Below the pieces are notes generated by a model. It was not told where the DNA came from, did not search any database, and was given only the letters and a program-made list of their open reading frames with translations. Of a stretch of 5,526 nucleotides of DNA, positions 1-5,526 are shown in pieces; positions within the stretch are counted from its first letter, which is position 1; every line of letters begins with the position of its first letter. The translations under genes were made by a program, and so were the position numbers. Source of the stretch: Opitutus sp. GAS368 (GTDB taxonomy: Bacteria; Verrucomicrobiota; Verrucomicrobiia; Opitutales; Opitutaceae); the NCBI GenBank assembly GCA_945861235.1, contig CAMATV010000238.1, positions 1 to 5,526 on the forward strand, given 5' to 3'.

Positions 1-237
1 GAGGAGCATGATCCCGAGAACTTCCCGGAGGTTCCTGTTTCCGCGCCCGAGGCTGCGCCCGTGCGTGCGGCGGTCGTCGAAACTGCGCCCGTGGCTGAAG
101 CGTCGGTGGCGGTATCGGCTGGGCCGGACGTTCCCGTCGCGGATACACCGGCTGCTCCGGTCGCGGATATACCGGCTGCTCCCGTCGCGGATACACCGGC
201 TGCGGAAGAGGCGAAGCCGGTCGAGCCTTCGGCGTGA
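1..237 (+). CDS. C-terminal tail of an unidentified protein, Ala/Pro/Val-rich (5' end outside window)
   Basis: Frame 1 is open from the window edge to a TGA at 235-237, giving 78 residues of an incomplete protein. I do not recognise it. The visible part is low-complexity and acidic: it opens with an EEHDPENFPE stretch, then becomes rich in Ala, Pro, Val and Glu. Residues 45-68 are three near-identical octapeptides, PVADTPAA, PVADIPAA and PVADTPAA. It ends in an EEAKPVEPSA-type tail. Such tails are usually disordered linkers or C-terminal extensions, so the functional domain must lie upstream. The reading is supported by sensible codon use (a G/C-rich third position and synonymous changes between repeat units) and by a terminator-like hairpin 6 bp after the stop. 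The overlapping Arg-rich frame from position 8 looks like a shadow. Function unknown. Confidence 0.6.
   Translation, partial: EEHDPENFPEVPVSAPEAAPVRAAVVETAPVAEASVAVSAGPDVPVADTPAAPVADIPAAPVADTPAAEEAKPVEPSA
133..204 (+). repeat. Three 24-bp in-frame tandem repeats encoding PVADTPAA
   Basis: Units lie at 133-156, 157-180 and 181-204. Each is a CC(C/G)GTCGCGGATA(C/T)ACCGGCTGC(T/G) word. They differ at only a few positions, one of which changes Thr to Ile. The unit is exactly eight codons, so expansion or contraction keeps the frame. Near-identity at the DNA level suggests recent duplication or slippage. Confidence 0.9.
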
Positions 238-243
238 GAGTGC

Positions 244-267
244 GCGCGCTAAAATCGGCGCGCTTTT
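244..267 (+). terminator. Probable intrinsic terminator of the 1-237 gene
   Basis: GCGCGCT at 244-250 can pair with GGCGCGC at 257-263, a 7-bp stem with one closing G-U pair. The loop is AAAATC, and TTTT follows directly at 264-267. It begins 6 bp after the stop codon of the plus-strand gene. The T-run is short, so termination may be partial. There is no T-run on the minus strand, so it would work only in the plus direction. Confidence 0.55.
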
Positions 268-287
268 GAGTAGCCTACCGTCCAACC

Positions 288-311
288 CAGCGCGTTGAAA
301 TTAACGCGCTG
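288..311. other. Perfect inverted repeat, 9-bp stem, no T-tract
   Basis: CAGCGCGTT (288-296) is the exact reverse complement of AACGCGCTG (303-311), around a GAAATT spacer. Neither side has a T-run, so it is not a standard intrinsic terminator. It sits 20 bp after the terminator hairpin, between two convergent genes. It could be a backup terminator, an mRNA-end stabiliser, a protein-binding palindrome or part of a repeat element; the sequence does not decide. Confidence 0.5.
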
Positions 312-386
312 AGGTTACGATGTCCCCCGAGGTCGAGGTTCGCCGGCAGCGCACATCCCGATTTTGTCGGCGATGGGCGTGCGGTG

Positions 387-406
387 CTGGGGTGCGAGAA
401 CCCCGG
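387..406. other. Small GC-rich hairpin
   Basis: CTGGGGT (387-393) pairs with ACCCCGG (400-406), 7 bp including one T-G wobble, with loop GCGAGA. No T-run follows. It lies inside the gene-free gap and would be the local structure in an RNA read from either strand. No function can be assigned. Confidence 0.35.
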
Positions 407-588
407 GGCGCTATTGCCGCCACCGCTTTGGCGCTGACGAGCAAGCATCGCGCATCAGGCTTTGGTGGCAAGGTGCGGCAGGCAAAAGTCGCGATCGTTA
501 GCGGGAGGAGGTGGCCGCTGCCAGCAGCTGACGTTAGACACGGCTCCGAACTCAATCCACGTTGCTTTTAAGATGGGCTTAACCGGCT

Positions 589-612
589 TGGACTGAGGAC
601 TGGACTGAGGAG
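589..612. repeat. 12-bp direct repeat, two units
   Basis: TGGACTGAGGAC (589-600) is followed at once by TGGACTGAGGAG (601-612), identical at 11 of 12 positions. It lies in the non-coding gap downstream of tsaE. It is probably a slippage product. Confidence 0.7.
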
Positions 613-704
613 CATGCTTGCAGGCGTTTTTTCGCAGCGTGAATCGCCCGCCAGCAGGCTCCGACCAAAGACCGTCATTTAGCTCATCGTGAGCGCAACG
701 TGGT

Positions 705-1139
705 CTACCGCAGGCGTAACGTGTGCCGCTCGTCAGTGGCGATCCCGAGGTCGAGGTGGAGGGTTGTCGGCGGGAGCCACGCCGCGATGTTCTCGGGCCA
801 CTCGACCGCAAGGCAGTAAGGTGGGGTGAGAAAATCTTCGAGCATGAGCGAGTCGAGTTGGGCGGCACGGTCGAGCCGGTAGGCGTCGAGGTGGACGAGG
901 GTGCGCGTTCCGCGATGAAGCGTGAAGATCGTGAAGGTGGGGCTCGTGACTTGCTCGACGATGCCGAAACCGCGAGCGAGCCCCTGAACGAATGTGGTCT
1001 TGCCGACGCCCAAGTCACCGTGCAGCGCGAGCGTCGCGTCGGGTGGGAGTGCCGCGGCGAACTCCCTGGCGAGGGCCTGCGTCTCATCGGCGCACGATGT
1101 GGTCACACCGGCGCGGAGTTGGGCGAAAATGGACGACAT
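705..1139 (-). CDS. tsaE: tRNA threonylcarbamoyladenosine biosynthesis ATPase TsaE
   Basis: This 144-residue cytoplasmic P-loop ATPase belongs to the TsaE (YjeE/YdiB) family. In studied bacteria it binds the TsaB-TsaD heterodimer and its ATP hydrolysis resets the complex, which puts t6A at position 37 of ANN-decoding tRNAs. Visible signatures in order: Walker A GDLGVGKTT at residues 41-49, VTSPTF at 64-69, HLDAYRL at 83-89 with the family's conserved Asp, VEWPEN at 112-117, and a C-terminal LPPTTLHLDL strand at 122-131. The length is normal (about 150). The ATG at 1139 was chosen because it gives the usual N-terminus (about 40 residues before the P-loop) and avoids overlap with thiL. No Shine-Dalgarno precedes it. 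It is last in the minus-strand operon, 40 bp after thiL. tsaB and tsaD, its partners, are not in the window. Confidence 0.95.
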   Translation of the reverse strand: MSSIFAQLRAGVTTSCADETQALAREFAAALPPDATLALHGDLGVGKTTFVQGLARGFGIVEQVTSPTFTIFTLHRGTRTLVHLDAYRLDRAAQLDSLMLEDFLTPPYCLAVEWPENIAAWLPPTTLHLDLGIATDERHTLRLR

Positions 1140-1151
1140 CGGATTTTTGAA

Positions 1152-1178
1152 ACGCGGATGACGCGGAGAGCGCGGAGG
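1152..1178. repeat. Three 9-bp tandem units (ACGCGGATG type) in the thiL-tsaE gap
   Basis: ACGCGGATG (1152-1160), ACGCGGAGA (1161-1169) and GCGCGGAGG (1170-1178) form a 9-bp periodic tract that fills most of the 40-bp gap between the thiL stop and the tsaE start. It resembles the ACGCGGA/ACACGGA-type short periodic intergenic sequences I associate with Verrucomicrobiota and related genomes; that link is from memory. It takes the place where a tsaE Shine-Dalgarno would be expected. Confidence 0.6.
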
Positions 1179-1179
1179 T

Positions 1180-2172
1180 TCAGACGGGAGGTGAGGGACG
1201 TGTGCTCCGCGCCCTTCGCGGGCGCCGCGTTGACTTGATTTCAGTTCGGAGGTGCTCGTAACCCCGGTAGTTCGCGAGGTTGACGGCCGACGTGGGCAGC
1301 GCGGAGGCCGTAACGAATTTCCCGATGCACGACAGACGGACGTGAGGAAAGGCACGGTGCCAAGCGTGAGCGAATTTTTCGCGGTCGGTGCGGGCGGCGA
1401 GAGCGAAGACCAGTTCGTAGTCTTCGCCGTCGGTGAGGGCACCGCGGACGTCGGCTCCGCGGCGGAGCGGCAGGGCGGCGGCCTCGAGGGAGGGCGCGGC
1501 GCGGCGCGGCGTGAGGGCGCGGAGATCTTTCGCGAGGCCGTCGCTGAGATCCATCATGGCGCGGACGGCGGAGTGGCGTGCGAGCCACGCGCCCTCGGCG
1601 AGACGGGGTTTAAAGGTCACGTGATGGCGCGTAGGCAGACTGGCGCCGAGCTCGCCAGTGACGTAGATCCCGTCGCCGACGCGCGCGCCGGTGCGCGTGA
1701 CGACGCGGGGGCCAGCGGCCGCGCCGAGGAGGGTGAGACTGGCGGCGACGGAGCCGTCGGCCTGCGCGATGTCGCCGCCGACGATGGGCACGCGGTAGTG
1801 ACGAGCGCAAGCGGCGAGGCCGCGGTAGAATTGTTCGAGCCAAGCAAGGCTCGTGCGGGCGTCGAGGGTGAGCGCGAGGACGGCGGCGGTGGGGCGTCCG
1901 CCCATGGCAGCGAGATCGCTGAGGTTGCGTTTGAGGAGTTTGGCACCGACGTCGCGCGGGGGGACGGTGTCGTTGAAGTGGCGCGGGTAGATCACGGGGT
2001 CGACCGTAATGAGTTGGCGGAGACGCGAAGCGGGGAGCACGGCGCAATCGTCACCCATCCCGAAGGGTGCGCGCGGTGAGGCCGAGCCGAGCCAGCGACG
2101 GATGGCGGAGATGAGTTTCTCCTCACCGAGGGCGGAGACGGAGTCGGCGGATTTTTTCGCAAACGGATGCAT
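1180..2172 (-). CDS. thiL: Thiamine-monophosphate kinase ThiL
   Basis: A 330-residue ATP-dependent kinase that converts thiamine monophosphate to thiamine pyrophosphate, the last step of the pathway, in the cytoplasm. It has the PurM/AIR-synthase-like fold. Signatures in order: GMGDDCAV at residues 38-45 (nucleotide/Mg site), TVD at 56-58 (metal-binding Asp), KRNLSDLAAMGG at 81-92, VGGDIAQADG at 131-140, GDGIYVTGELGAS at 166-178, MDLSDGLAKDL at 208-218 and TDGEDYELVF at 247-256, with a closing GYEHL at 304-308. The family usually ends near that last motif. Here about 22 basic, Pro/Ser-rich residues follow, next to the repeat tract at 1152-1178, perhaps a late extension. The ATG at 2172 lies 3 bp after the CPBP stop, so translation is probably coupled. 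No Shine-Dalgarno is visible. GIGDD is more usual than GMGDD in the first motif. Confidence 0.96.
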   Translation of the reverse strand: MHPFAKKSADSVSALGEEKLISAIRRWLGSASPRAPFGMGDDCAVLPASRLRQLITVDPVIYPRHFNDTVPPRDVGAKLLKRNLSDLAAMGGRPTAAVLALTLDARTSLAWLEQFYRGLAACARHYRVPIVGGDIAQADGSVAASLTLLGAAAGPRVVTRTGARVGDGIYVTGELGASLPTRHHVTFKPRLAEGAWLARHSAVRAMMDLSDGLAKDLRALTPRRAAPSLEAAALPLRRGADVRGALTDGEDYELVFALAARTDREKFAHAWHRAFPHVRLSCIGKFVTASALPTSAVNLANYRGYEHLRTEIKSTRRPRRARSTRPSPPV

Positions 2173-2175
2173 GGC

Positions 2176-2991
2176 TCAGGTGGCGGTCGGATCGATGAAG
2201 ATGCGTAGCACGCTATAGGAGTTAAACAGTGCGTGGGCCACGATGGCGGTGCCGATGTGACCGGTGCGTTCGTAGGCGAGGGAGAAAACGATGCCCAGTG
2301 CGACGAGCGGAGCAAAGCTCGGGAGGTGCGCGTGGAGGGCACCGAAGAGCACTGCGGGGAAGAGGAGGGCCGCCCAGCGCGGCAACCGCGTGCGGGCGTA
2401 GCGAAAAATCCCGGCCCGGAAAACCAGCTCCTCCGTCAAGGGTGCGACGAGCGCCGCAAGCGCGATCATGGTCGCGAGCAGGGCGGGGGACTGGTTTTTT
2501 TTGAAAAACGCCACGGCGTCCTGAGGCTCGACGGGAAGACCACACCCTTTCAGCAGGCCGGTCCACACGAGCCCGACGACGACGACGAGGGGGAGGGAGA
2601 CGAGAAACGTCGCGATGCCGGGAAGTAACGAGGCGGTGAAGGCGAAGGACGGGCGTGGGCGGCTGCGGTTGAAGCAGAGCGCGTAGACACCGACGCCGGC
2701 GAGCATGCCGGCCTGGAACCCGGCGTTCACGAGGATGAGCTTGGTCGGTGCGGAGAGATCGAGGGCGCGGGCGGTCTGCTGCGCGACAACGGGGAGAACG
2801 AGCCCGCCGCAGATGACAATCCAGAGGAAAAGAAAGAAGTCGCTCAGGGGGATGTCCCATGGGGCCAGTAACGGCGGGCGGGGTTGCGCGCGGGCGGTGG
2901 GGGAGAAAACGTGGCGCCACAGCAGCACGACGCCACTGAACACGAGGGCGAGCTCGAAGTTGGTCGCGAAGATGTGGAAGGGCGCGGGCAT
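2176..2991 (-). CDS. CPBP-family intramembrane glutamic metalloprotease (Abi/CAAX-like)
   Basis: A 271-residue polytopic membrane protein with about eight hydrophobic segments (near residues 8-26, 51-70, 84-106, 118-147, 169-186, 207-221, 225-240 and 246-263). All three CPBP signatures are present: EELVFR at 187-192 (the EExxxR catalytic pair E187/E188), FGALH at 216-220 (FxxxH) and HALFN at 253-257 (HxxxN). The catalytic set is complete, so it is probably an active protease of the Rce1-like superfamily. Members process prenylated proteins, peptides or bacteriocin-related substrates; the substrate here is unknown. The ATG at 2991 gives a short N-terminus before the first membrane segment; no Shine-Dalgarno precedes it. 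It is first in the operon with thiL and tsaE. An unusual A8 run covers codons 164-166, just before the active-site helix. Confidence 0.92.
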   Translation of the reverse strand: MPAPFHIFATNFELALVFSGVVLLWRHVFSPTARAQPRPPLLAPWDIPLSDFFLFLWIVICGGLVLPVVAQQTARALDLSAPTKLILVNAGFQAGMLAGVGVYALCFNRSRPRPSFAFTASLLPGIATFLVSLPLVVVVGLVWTGLLKGCGLPVEPQDAVAFFKKNQSPALLATMIALAALVAPLTEELVFRAGIFRYARTRLPRWAALLFPAVLFGALHAHLPSFAPLVALGIVFSLAYERTGHIGTAIVAHALFNSYSVLRIFIDPTAT

Positions 2992-3163
2992 GGCGGACGA
3001 GTGCGGAGGAAAATATCCGGGCGCGCAACGCCTGGGATAAAAATCGGGGGAGCGCGCGAGAGGCGAATCGGTCGTGGCGCGGGCAGGTCAGCCCGTGGTG
3101 CGAGGGAGGTTGGCGGGAAAGCGTTGCCCTCAGCGGGGGTGGGGGCACGGTTGCGCGCTTTGG
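2992..3163. promoter_or_regulatory. Divergent intergenic region between the CPBP-thiL-tsaE operon and hrpB
   Basis: Both transcription units must start in or near this 172-bp spacer. Only two AT-rich islands occur in otherwise GC-rich DNA: AAAATAT at 3010-3016 and GATAAAAAT at 3036-3044. Each could hold a -10 element, for the minus and plus unit respectively, but neither has a good TTGACA partner at 16-18 bp. A weak hairpin CGGGC-AGGTCA-GCCCG spans 3080-3095. The region is inferred from gene layout; no exact promoter is called. Confidence 0.4.
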
Positions 3164-5526
3164 ATGAATCCACGTGCGTTGCCCATCTACGAACTTGAGT
3201 CCGCGGTTGTTGCCTCGTTGCGCACGCAGGGGCGGCTGATCGTGCAGGCGCCGACGGGGTCGGGGAAATCGACGCAGATTCCGCAAATGCTGCTGCGGCA
3301 CGGAGTGCTCGACGCGCTCGGTGGGCGGGCGGTGAAAGGCGAAGTCGTGGTGTTGCAGCCGCGACGGCTCGCGGCGCGGATGTTGGCGAAACGCGTGGCG
3401 GAGGAGGTTGGCACGAATCTCGGTGAGGTCGTGGGTTATCAGATACGGCTGGAATCGCGGGTGAGTGAGCGGACGCGGATTCGTTTCGTGACCGAGGGGA
3501 TTCTGCTGAGGCAAATGTCGTTTGACGCGACGCTGCGCGGGATCAGCGCGATCGTGTTCGATGAGTTTCACGAGCGGCATCTTTACGGCGATATCTCGCT
3601 GGCGCGCGCGGTGCAGATCCAGCAATCGACGCGGCCTGACCTGAAAATCATCGTGATGTCGGCGACGCTGGATGCGGGGATTCTGAAAAACTATCTGGCC
3701 CCGTCGGACGTGTTGGTGTCACAGGGGAGGAGCTTTCCGGTGCGGATCGAGTATCTGCCGAAGGCGGTGAATTTTGAAAACGACGCGATGTGGGACGTGG
3801 CGGCGGCGGAGTGCGAGCGGGTGGCAGACGCGTCGGCGTGGGGCGACATGTTGGTGTTCATGCCGGGGGCGTATGAGATCAATCGCACGGTGCAGGCGAT
3901 CCAAGGTGCGCGCGGACTGCGGGATTTTGTGTGCTATCCGCTGCACGGGGAGTTGCCGCCGGAGCAGCAGGATCGCGCGGTGCAGAAGTATGCGACGCGG
4001 AAGATCATTGTTTCAACGAATGTGGCGGAGACCTCGCTGACGATTGACGGAGTGACGACGGTGATCGACTGCGGGTTGGCGCGCATGGCGCGGTTCGATC
4101 CTCACCGCGGGATCAATACGCTGATGATCGAGAAAATTTCGGTGGCGAGCGCGGACCAGCGCGCGGGCCGCGCGGGGCGTACGGCCCCGGGCGTGTGCGT
4201 GCGGCTGTGGGCTGAGCGGGAACATGCGAACCGCGCGCCGCAGGAGCTGCCGGAGGTGAAGCGGTTGGATTTGTCGGAGGTCGTGCTGACGCTCAAGGCG
4301 AGCGGGATTGACGATGTGATGAATTTCCCGTGGCTGGAGAAACCGGACGCGGTGGGGCTGGTGCGGGCGGAAAATCTGCTGGTGGACTTGGGCGCGTTGG
4401 CCGGAGAGCGGAAAACGATCACGGCGGTCGGGCGGAAGATGCTGCGCTTCCCGGTGCATCCGCGCTATGCGCGCATGTTGCTCGCGGCGGAAGAGCGCGG
4501 CTGCGTGCGGACGGTGGCCTTGATGGCGGCACTGACGCAGGGGCGGAATTTTTTGATCCGAGGAGTGGCCCGCGACGTGGAGAAGGCGCGCGAGGATGCG
4601 CTGGGCGAGGAGCATGCGAGCGATTTTTTCCTGCTGATGCGGGCGTGGCGTTATGCGGACCAAGCGAACTACGGGATCGAGGCGTGCCGCCGGCTCGGCA
4701 TTCACGCGCAGGGGGCGCGGCAGGTCGGGCCGTTGTTCGAACAGTTTTTGGAGATTGCGGCGAAAGAAGGGCTCGATGTGAGCGAACAAAAGGCCGACGG
4801 CGCGGCGGTGCGGAAGTGCGTGTTGGCGGGATTTTCCGACCAGCTGGCGCGACGGCTCGATGGGGGGACGTTGCGCTGCGAGCTCGTGCACAATCGTCGC
4901 GGCGTGCTTGCGCGGGAGAGCGTGATCCAGCAGGCGAAGCTGCTCGTCGCGGCTGAGATTAGCGAGATCGGGCGCGGCGACGGCGAGGTGAACACGTTGC
5001 TCACGCTGGCGACGGCGGTGGAGGAAGCGTGGTTGCAGGAGATTTTCCCGGATGATTATCGCGAGGTGAAAGGCGTGAGCTACGACGCGACGATCAAGCG
5101 GGTGGTAGCGCGGCGCGAGCGGCGGTTTCGCGATCTCGTGCTGGAGGCGAAGGTCAGCAGCGATGACGCGCCGTTGAACGAGGCGGCGGCATTGCTGACG
5201 AAAGAGGTGGTGGCGGGGCGGCTGAAACTTGAGGCGTGGGACGACACGGTGGAGCAGTGGATTCTGCGCGTGAACCGATTGGCGGAGTGGTTTCCCGAAC
5301 TGGAGGTGAATCCGATCACGGAGGCGGACCGCGCGACACTCATCGAGCAGATTTGCTACGGCGAACTCGGCTACCGCGACATCAAGGACAAGCCGGTGAT
5401 GCCCGTGCTGAAGGATTGGCTGACGGCAGAGCAGTTTGCGGTGCTCGATGATTATTTGCCCGAGAAACTCGTGATGGGGAACGGGCGAAAGGCGCGGCTC
5501 ACCTATGCGAAGGAAGGCCCGCCGAT
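3164..5526 (+). CDS. hrpB: ATP-dependent DEAH-type helicase HrpB (3' end beyond window)
   Basis: An open frame of 787 codons from the ATG at 3164 runs off the window edge. It is a superfamily 2 DExH helicase of the HrpB family. Motifs in order: Walker A APTGSGKST at residues 29-37, Ia LQPRRLAAR at 64-72, Ib VTEGILLR at 109-116, II DEFH at 133-136 (DEFH rather than DEAH is typical of HrpB), III SAT at 166-168, V STNVAETSLTIDGV at 284-297 and VI QRAGRAGR at 332-339. A helicase-associated HA2 region (about 385-465) and the HrpB-specific C-terminal region (about 590-787, with RVVARRERRF at 646-655) follow. The start fits the family, where LPIYE lies just before the first helix. By comparison with E. 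coli HrpB (a little over 800 residues), several dozen C-terminal residues are missing. The substrate and cellular role of HrpB are poorly known; the related HrpA acts on RNA and ribosomes. No Shine-Dalgarno precedes the start. Confidence 0.96.
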   Translation, partial: MNPRALPIYELESAVVASLRTQGRLIVQAPTGSGKSTQIPQMLLRHGVLDALGGRAVKGEVVVLQPRRLAARMLAKRVAEEVGTNLGEVVGYQIRLESRVSERTRIRFVTEGILLRQMSFDATLRGISAIVFDEFHERHLYGDISLARAVQIQQSTRPDLKIIVMSATLDAGILKNYLAPSDVLVSQGRSFPVRIEYLPKAVNFENDAMWDVAAAECERVADASAWGDMLVFMPGAYEINRTVQAIQGARGLRDFVCYPLHGELPPEQQDRAVQKYATRKIIVSTNVAETSLTIDGVTTVIDCGLARMARFDPHRGINTLMIEKISVASADQRAGRAGRTAPGVCVRLWAEREHANRAPQELPEVKRLDLSEVVLTLKASGIDDVMNFPWLEKPDAVGLVRAENLLVDLGALAGERKTITAVGRKMLRFPVHPRYARMLLAAEERGCVRTVALMAALTQGRNFLIRGVARDVEKAREDALGEEHASDFFLLMRAWRYADQANYGIEACRRLGIHAQGARQVGPLFEQFLEIAAKEGLDVSEQKADGAAVRKCVLAGFSDQLARRLDGGTLRCELVHNRRGVLARESVIQQAKLLVAAEISEIGRGDGEVNTLLTLATAVEEAWLQEIFPDDYREVKGVSYDATIKRVVARRERRFRDLVLEAKVSSDDAPLNEAAALLTKEVVAGRLKLEAWDDTVEQWILRVNRLAEWFPELEVNPITEADRATLIEQICYGELGYRDIKDKPVMPVLKDWLTAEQFAVLDDYLPEKLVMGNGRKARLTYAKEGPP

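Larger units (their letters stand above)
280..539. repeat. Segment with inverted attC-like ends (tentative)
   Basis: The left end reads GTCCAAC then C-CAGC-GC (280-293). The right end read on the minus strand is GTCTAAC then GT-CAGCT-GC (539 downward). They match apart from one substitution and small indels. GTCCAAC and GTTAGAC fit the integron attC outer-box consensus RYYYAAC and GTTRRRY. However, the 260-bp span is well beyond usual attC sites (about 55-145 bp), and no integrase or cassette array is visible. An inverted-repeat-bounded element or chance are alternatives. Confidence 0.2.
238..704. other. 467-bp gene-free gap between convergent genes
   Basis: I find no convincing gene here. 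The short open frames on both strands (about 320-571 plus, 301-555 minus) give Arg/Cys/Pro/Ser-rich translations without recognisable domains, and they overlap each other. No tRNA-like cloverleaf is visible. What the gap holds is the terminator at 244-267, the 9-bp hairpin at 288-311, a 7-bp hairpin at 387-393/400-406 (one G-U pair), inverted GTCYAAC-type ends at 280 and 539, a 12-bp direct repeat at 589-612, and a small palindrome GCTCA-TCG-TGAGC at 682-694 just past the tsaE stop. It may be a decayed gene or a dispersed non-coding element. Confidence 0.6.

Noticed and set aside
8..298. Arg-rich 96-residue open frame on the plus strand
   Set aside because: It overlaps the frame-1 tail of the first gene, runs through the terminator hairpin and has a low-complexity Arg/Leu/Ser translation typical of an out-of-frame reading of GC-rich DNA.
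301..571. Two opposing short open frames in the gap (301-555 minus, 320-571 plus)
   Set aside because: They overlap each other, show no domain, no ribosome binding site and no biased amino-acid pattern suggesting a real protein. Either would need a homolog to be believed.
611..640. Possible terminator near CAGGCGTTTTTTCGC (plus strand)
   Set aside because: The T6 run is there, but no stable stem precedes it; only trivial 3-4 bp pairings such as TGC-TT-GCA can form.
682..694. GCTCA-TCG-TGAGC palindrome downstream of tsaE as a terminator
   Set aside because: A 5-bp stem with no T-run on the minus strand after it; too weak to call.
326..757. 14-bp word CCCGAGGTCGAGGT shared by the gap (326-339) and the tsaE 3' region (744-757)
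   Set aside because: Considered as a trace of a partial tsaE duplication, but the match ends abruptly on both sides and the word is itself a short GAGGTC-like repeat, so chance is likely.
455..1087. 210-residue minus-strand frame overlapping tsaE and the gap
   Set aside because: It lies mostly in an alternative frame over tsaE, which has clear family motifs. The Ser/Arg/Pro-rich translation looks like a shadow.
1252..2079. 275-residue plus-strand frame antisense to thiL
   Set aside because: Gly/Ala/Glu/Arg-rich with no motif; it mirrors the thiL coding strand in a GC-rich gene, and thiL is certain.
2222..3625. 467-residue minus-strand frame
   Set aside because: It crosses the CPBP gene out of frame, the divergent spacer and the start of hrpB antisense. 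The translation is Arg/Pro/His-rich without domains, so it is a composition artefact.
4013..4956. Long frames inside hrpB on both strands (4013-4891 minus, 4330-4956 plus)
   Set aside because: Both lie over the HA2 and following region of a clear HrpB reading frame and have no recognisable domain.
1..5526. CRISPR array, tRNA, rRNA, transposase or phage genes
   Set aside because: No regularly spaced repeats, no cloverleaf or rRNA-like sequence, and no mobile-element protein motifs were found on either strand.

Overview
This GC-rich window (roughly two thirds G+C by eye) reads as ordinary bacterial chromosome carrying housekeeping genes. Gene content, GC level, genes without Shine-Dalgarno sequences, and a short ACGCGGA-type repeat between genes fit a Verrucomicrobiota (Opitutales-like) genome. 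That assignment is an inference from memory, not a search result. I see no transposase, integrase, phage gene, CRISPR array, rRNA or tRNA.

Layout. Positions 1-237 (+) are the 3' end of an unrecognised gene whose Ala/Pro/Val-rich tail contains three 24-bp tandem repeats; a probable intrinsic terminator follows at 244-267. Positions 238-704 hold no gene I can support. This gap contains the terminator, a perfect 9-bp-stem hairpin (288-311), a 260-bp segment with inverted attC-like ends (280-539) and a small direct repeat (589-612). Next comes a compact minus-strand operon, in transcription order: a CPBP-family intramembrane protease (2991-2176), thiL (2172-1180) and tsaE (1139-705). A divergent 172-bp spacer (2992-3163) separates it from hrpB on the plus strand (3164 to the window edge), the largest gene here, which is open at its 3' end.

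How the genes relate. ThiL makes thiamine pyrophosphate. TsaE is the ATPase that supports the TsaB/TsaD machinery making t6A on tRNA. The two are biochemically unrelated, but thiL and tsaE are also neighbours in Bacillus subtilis (ydiA-ydiB), so the pairing is an old gene-order signal. The CPBP gene is translationally close to thiL (3-bp spacing). HrpB is a DEAH-type helicase of poorly defined role.

I found no convincing new multi-gene system. The least explained part is the 238-704 gap.
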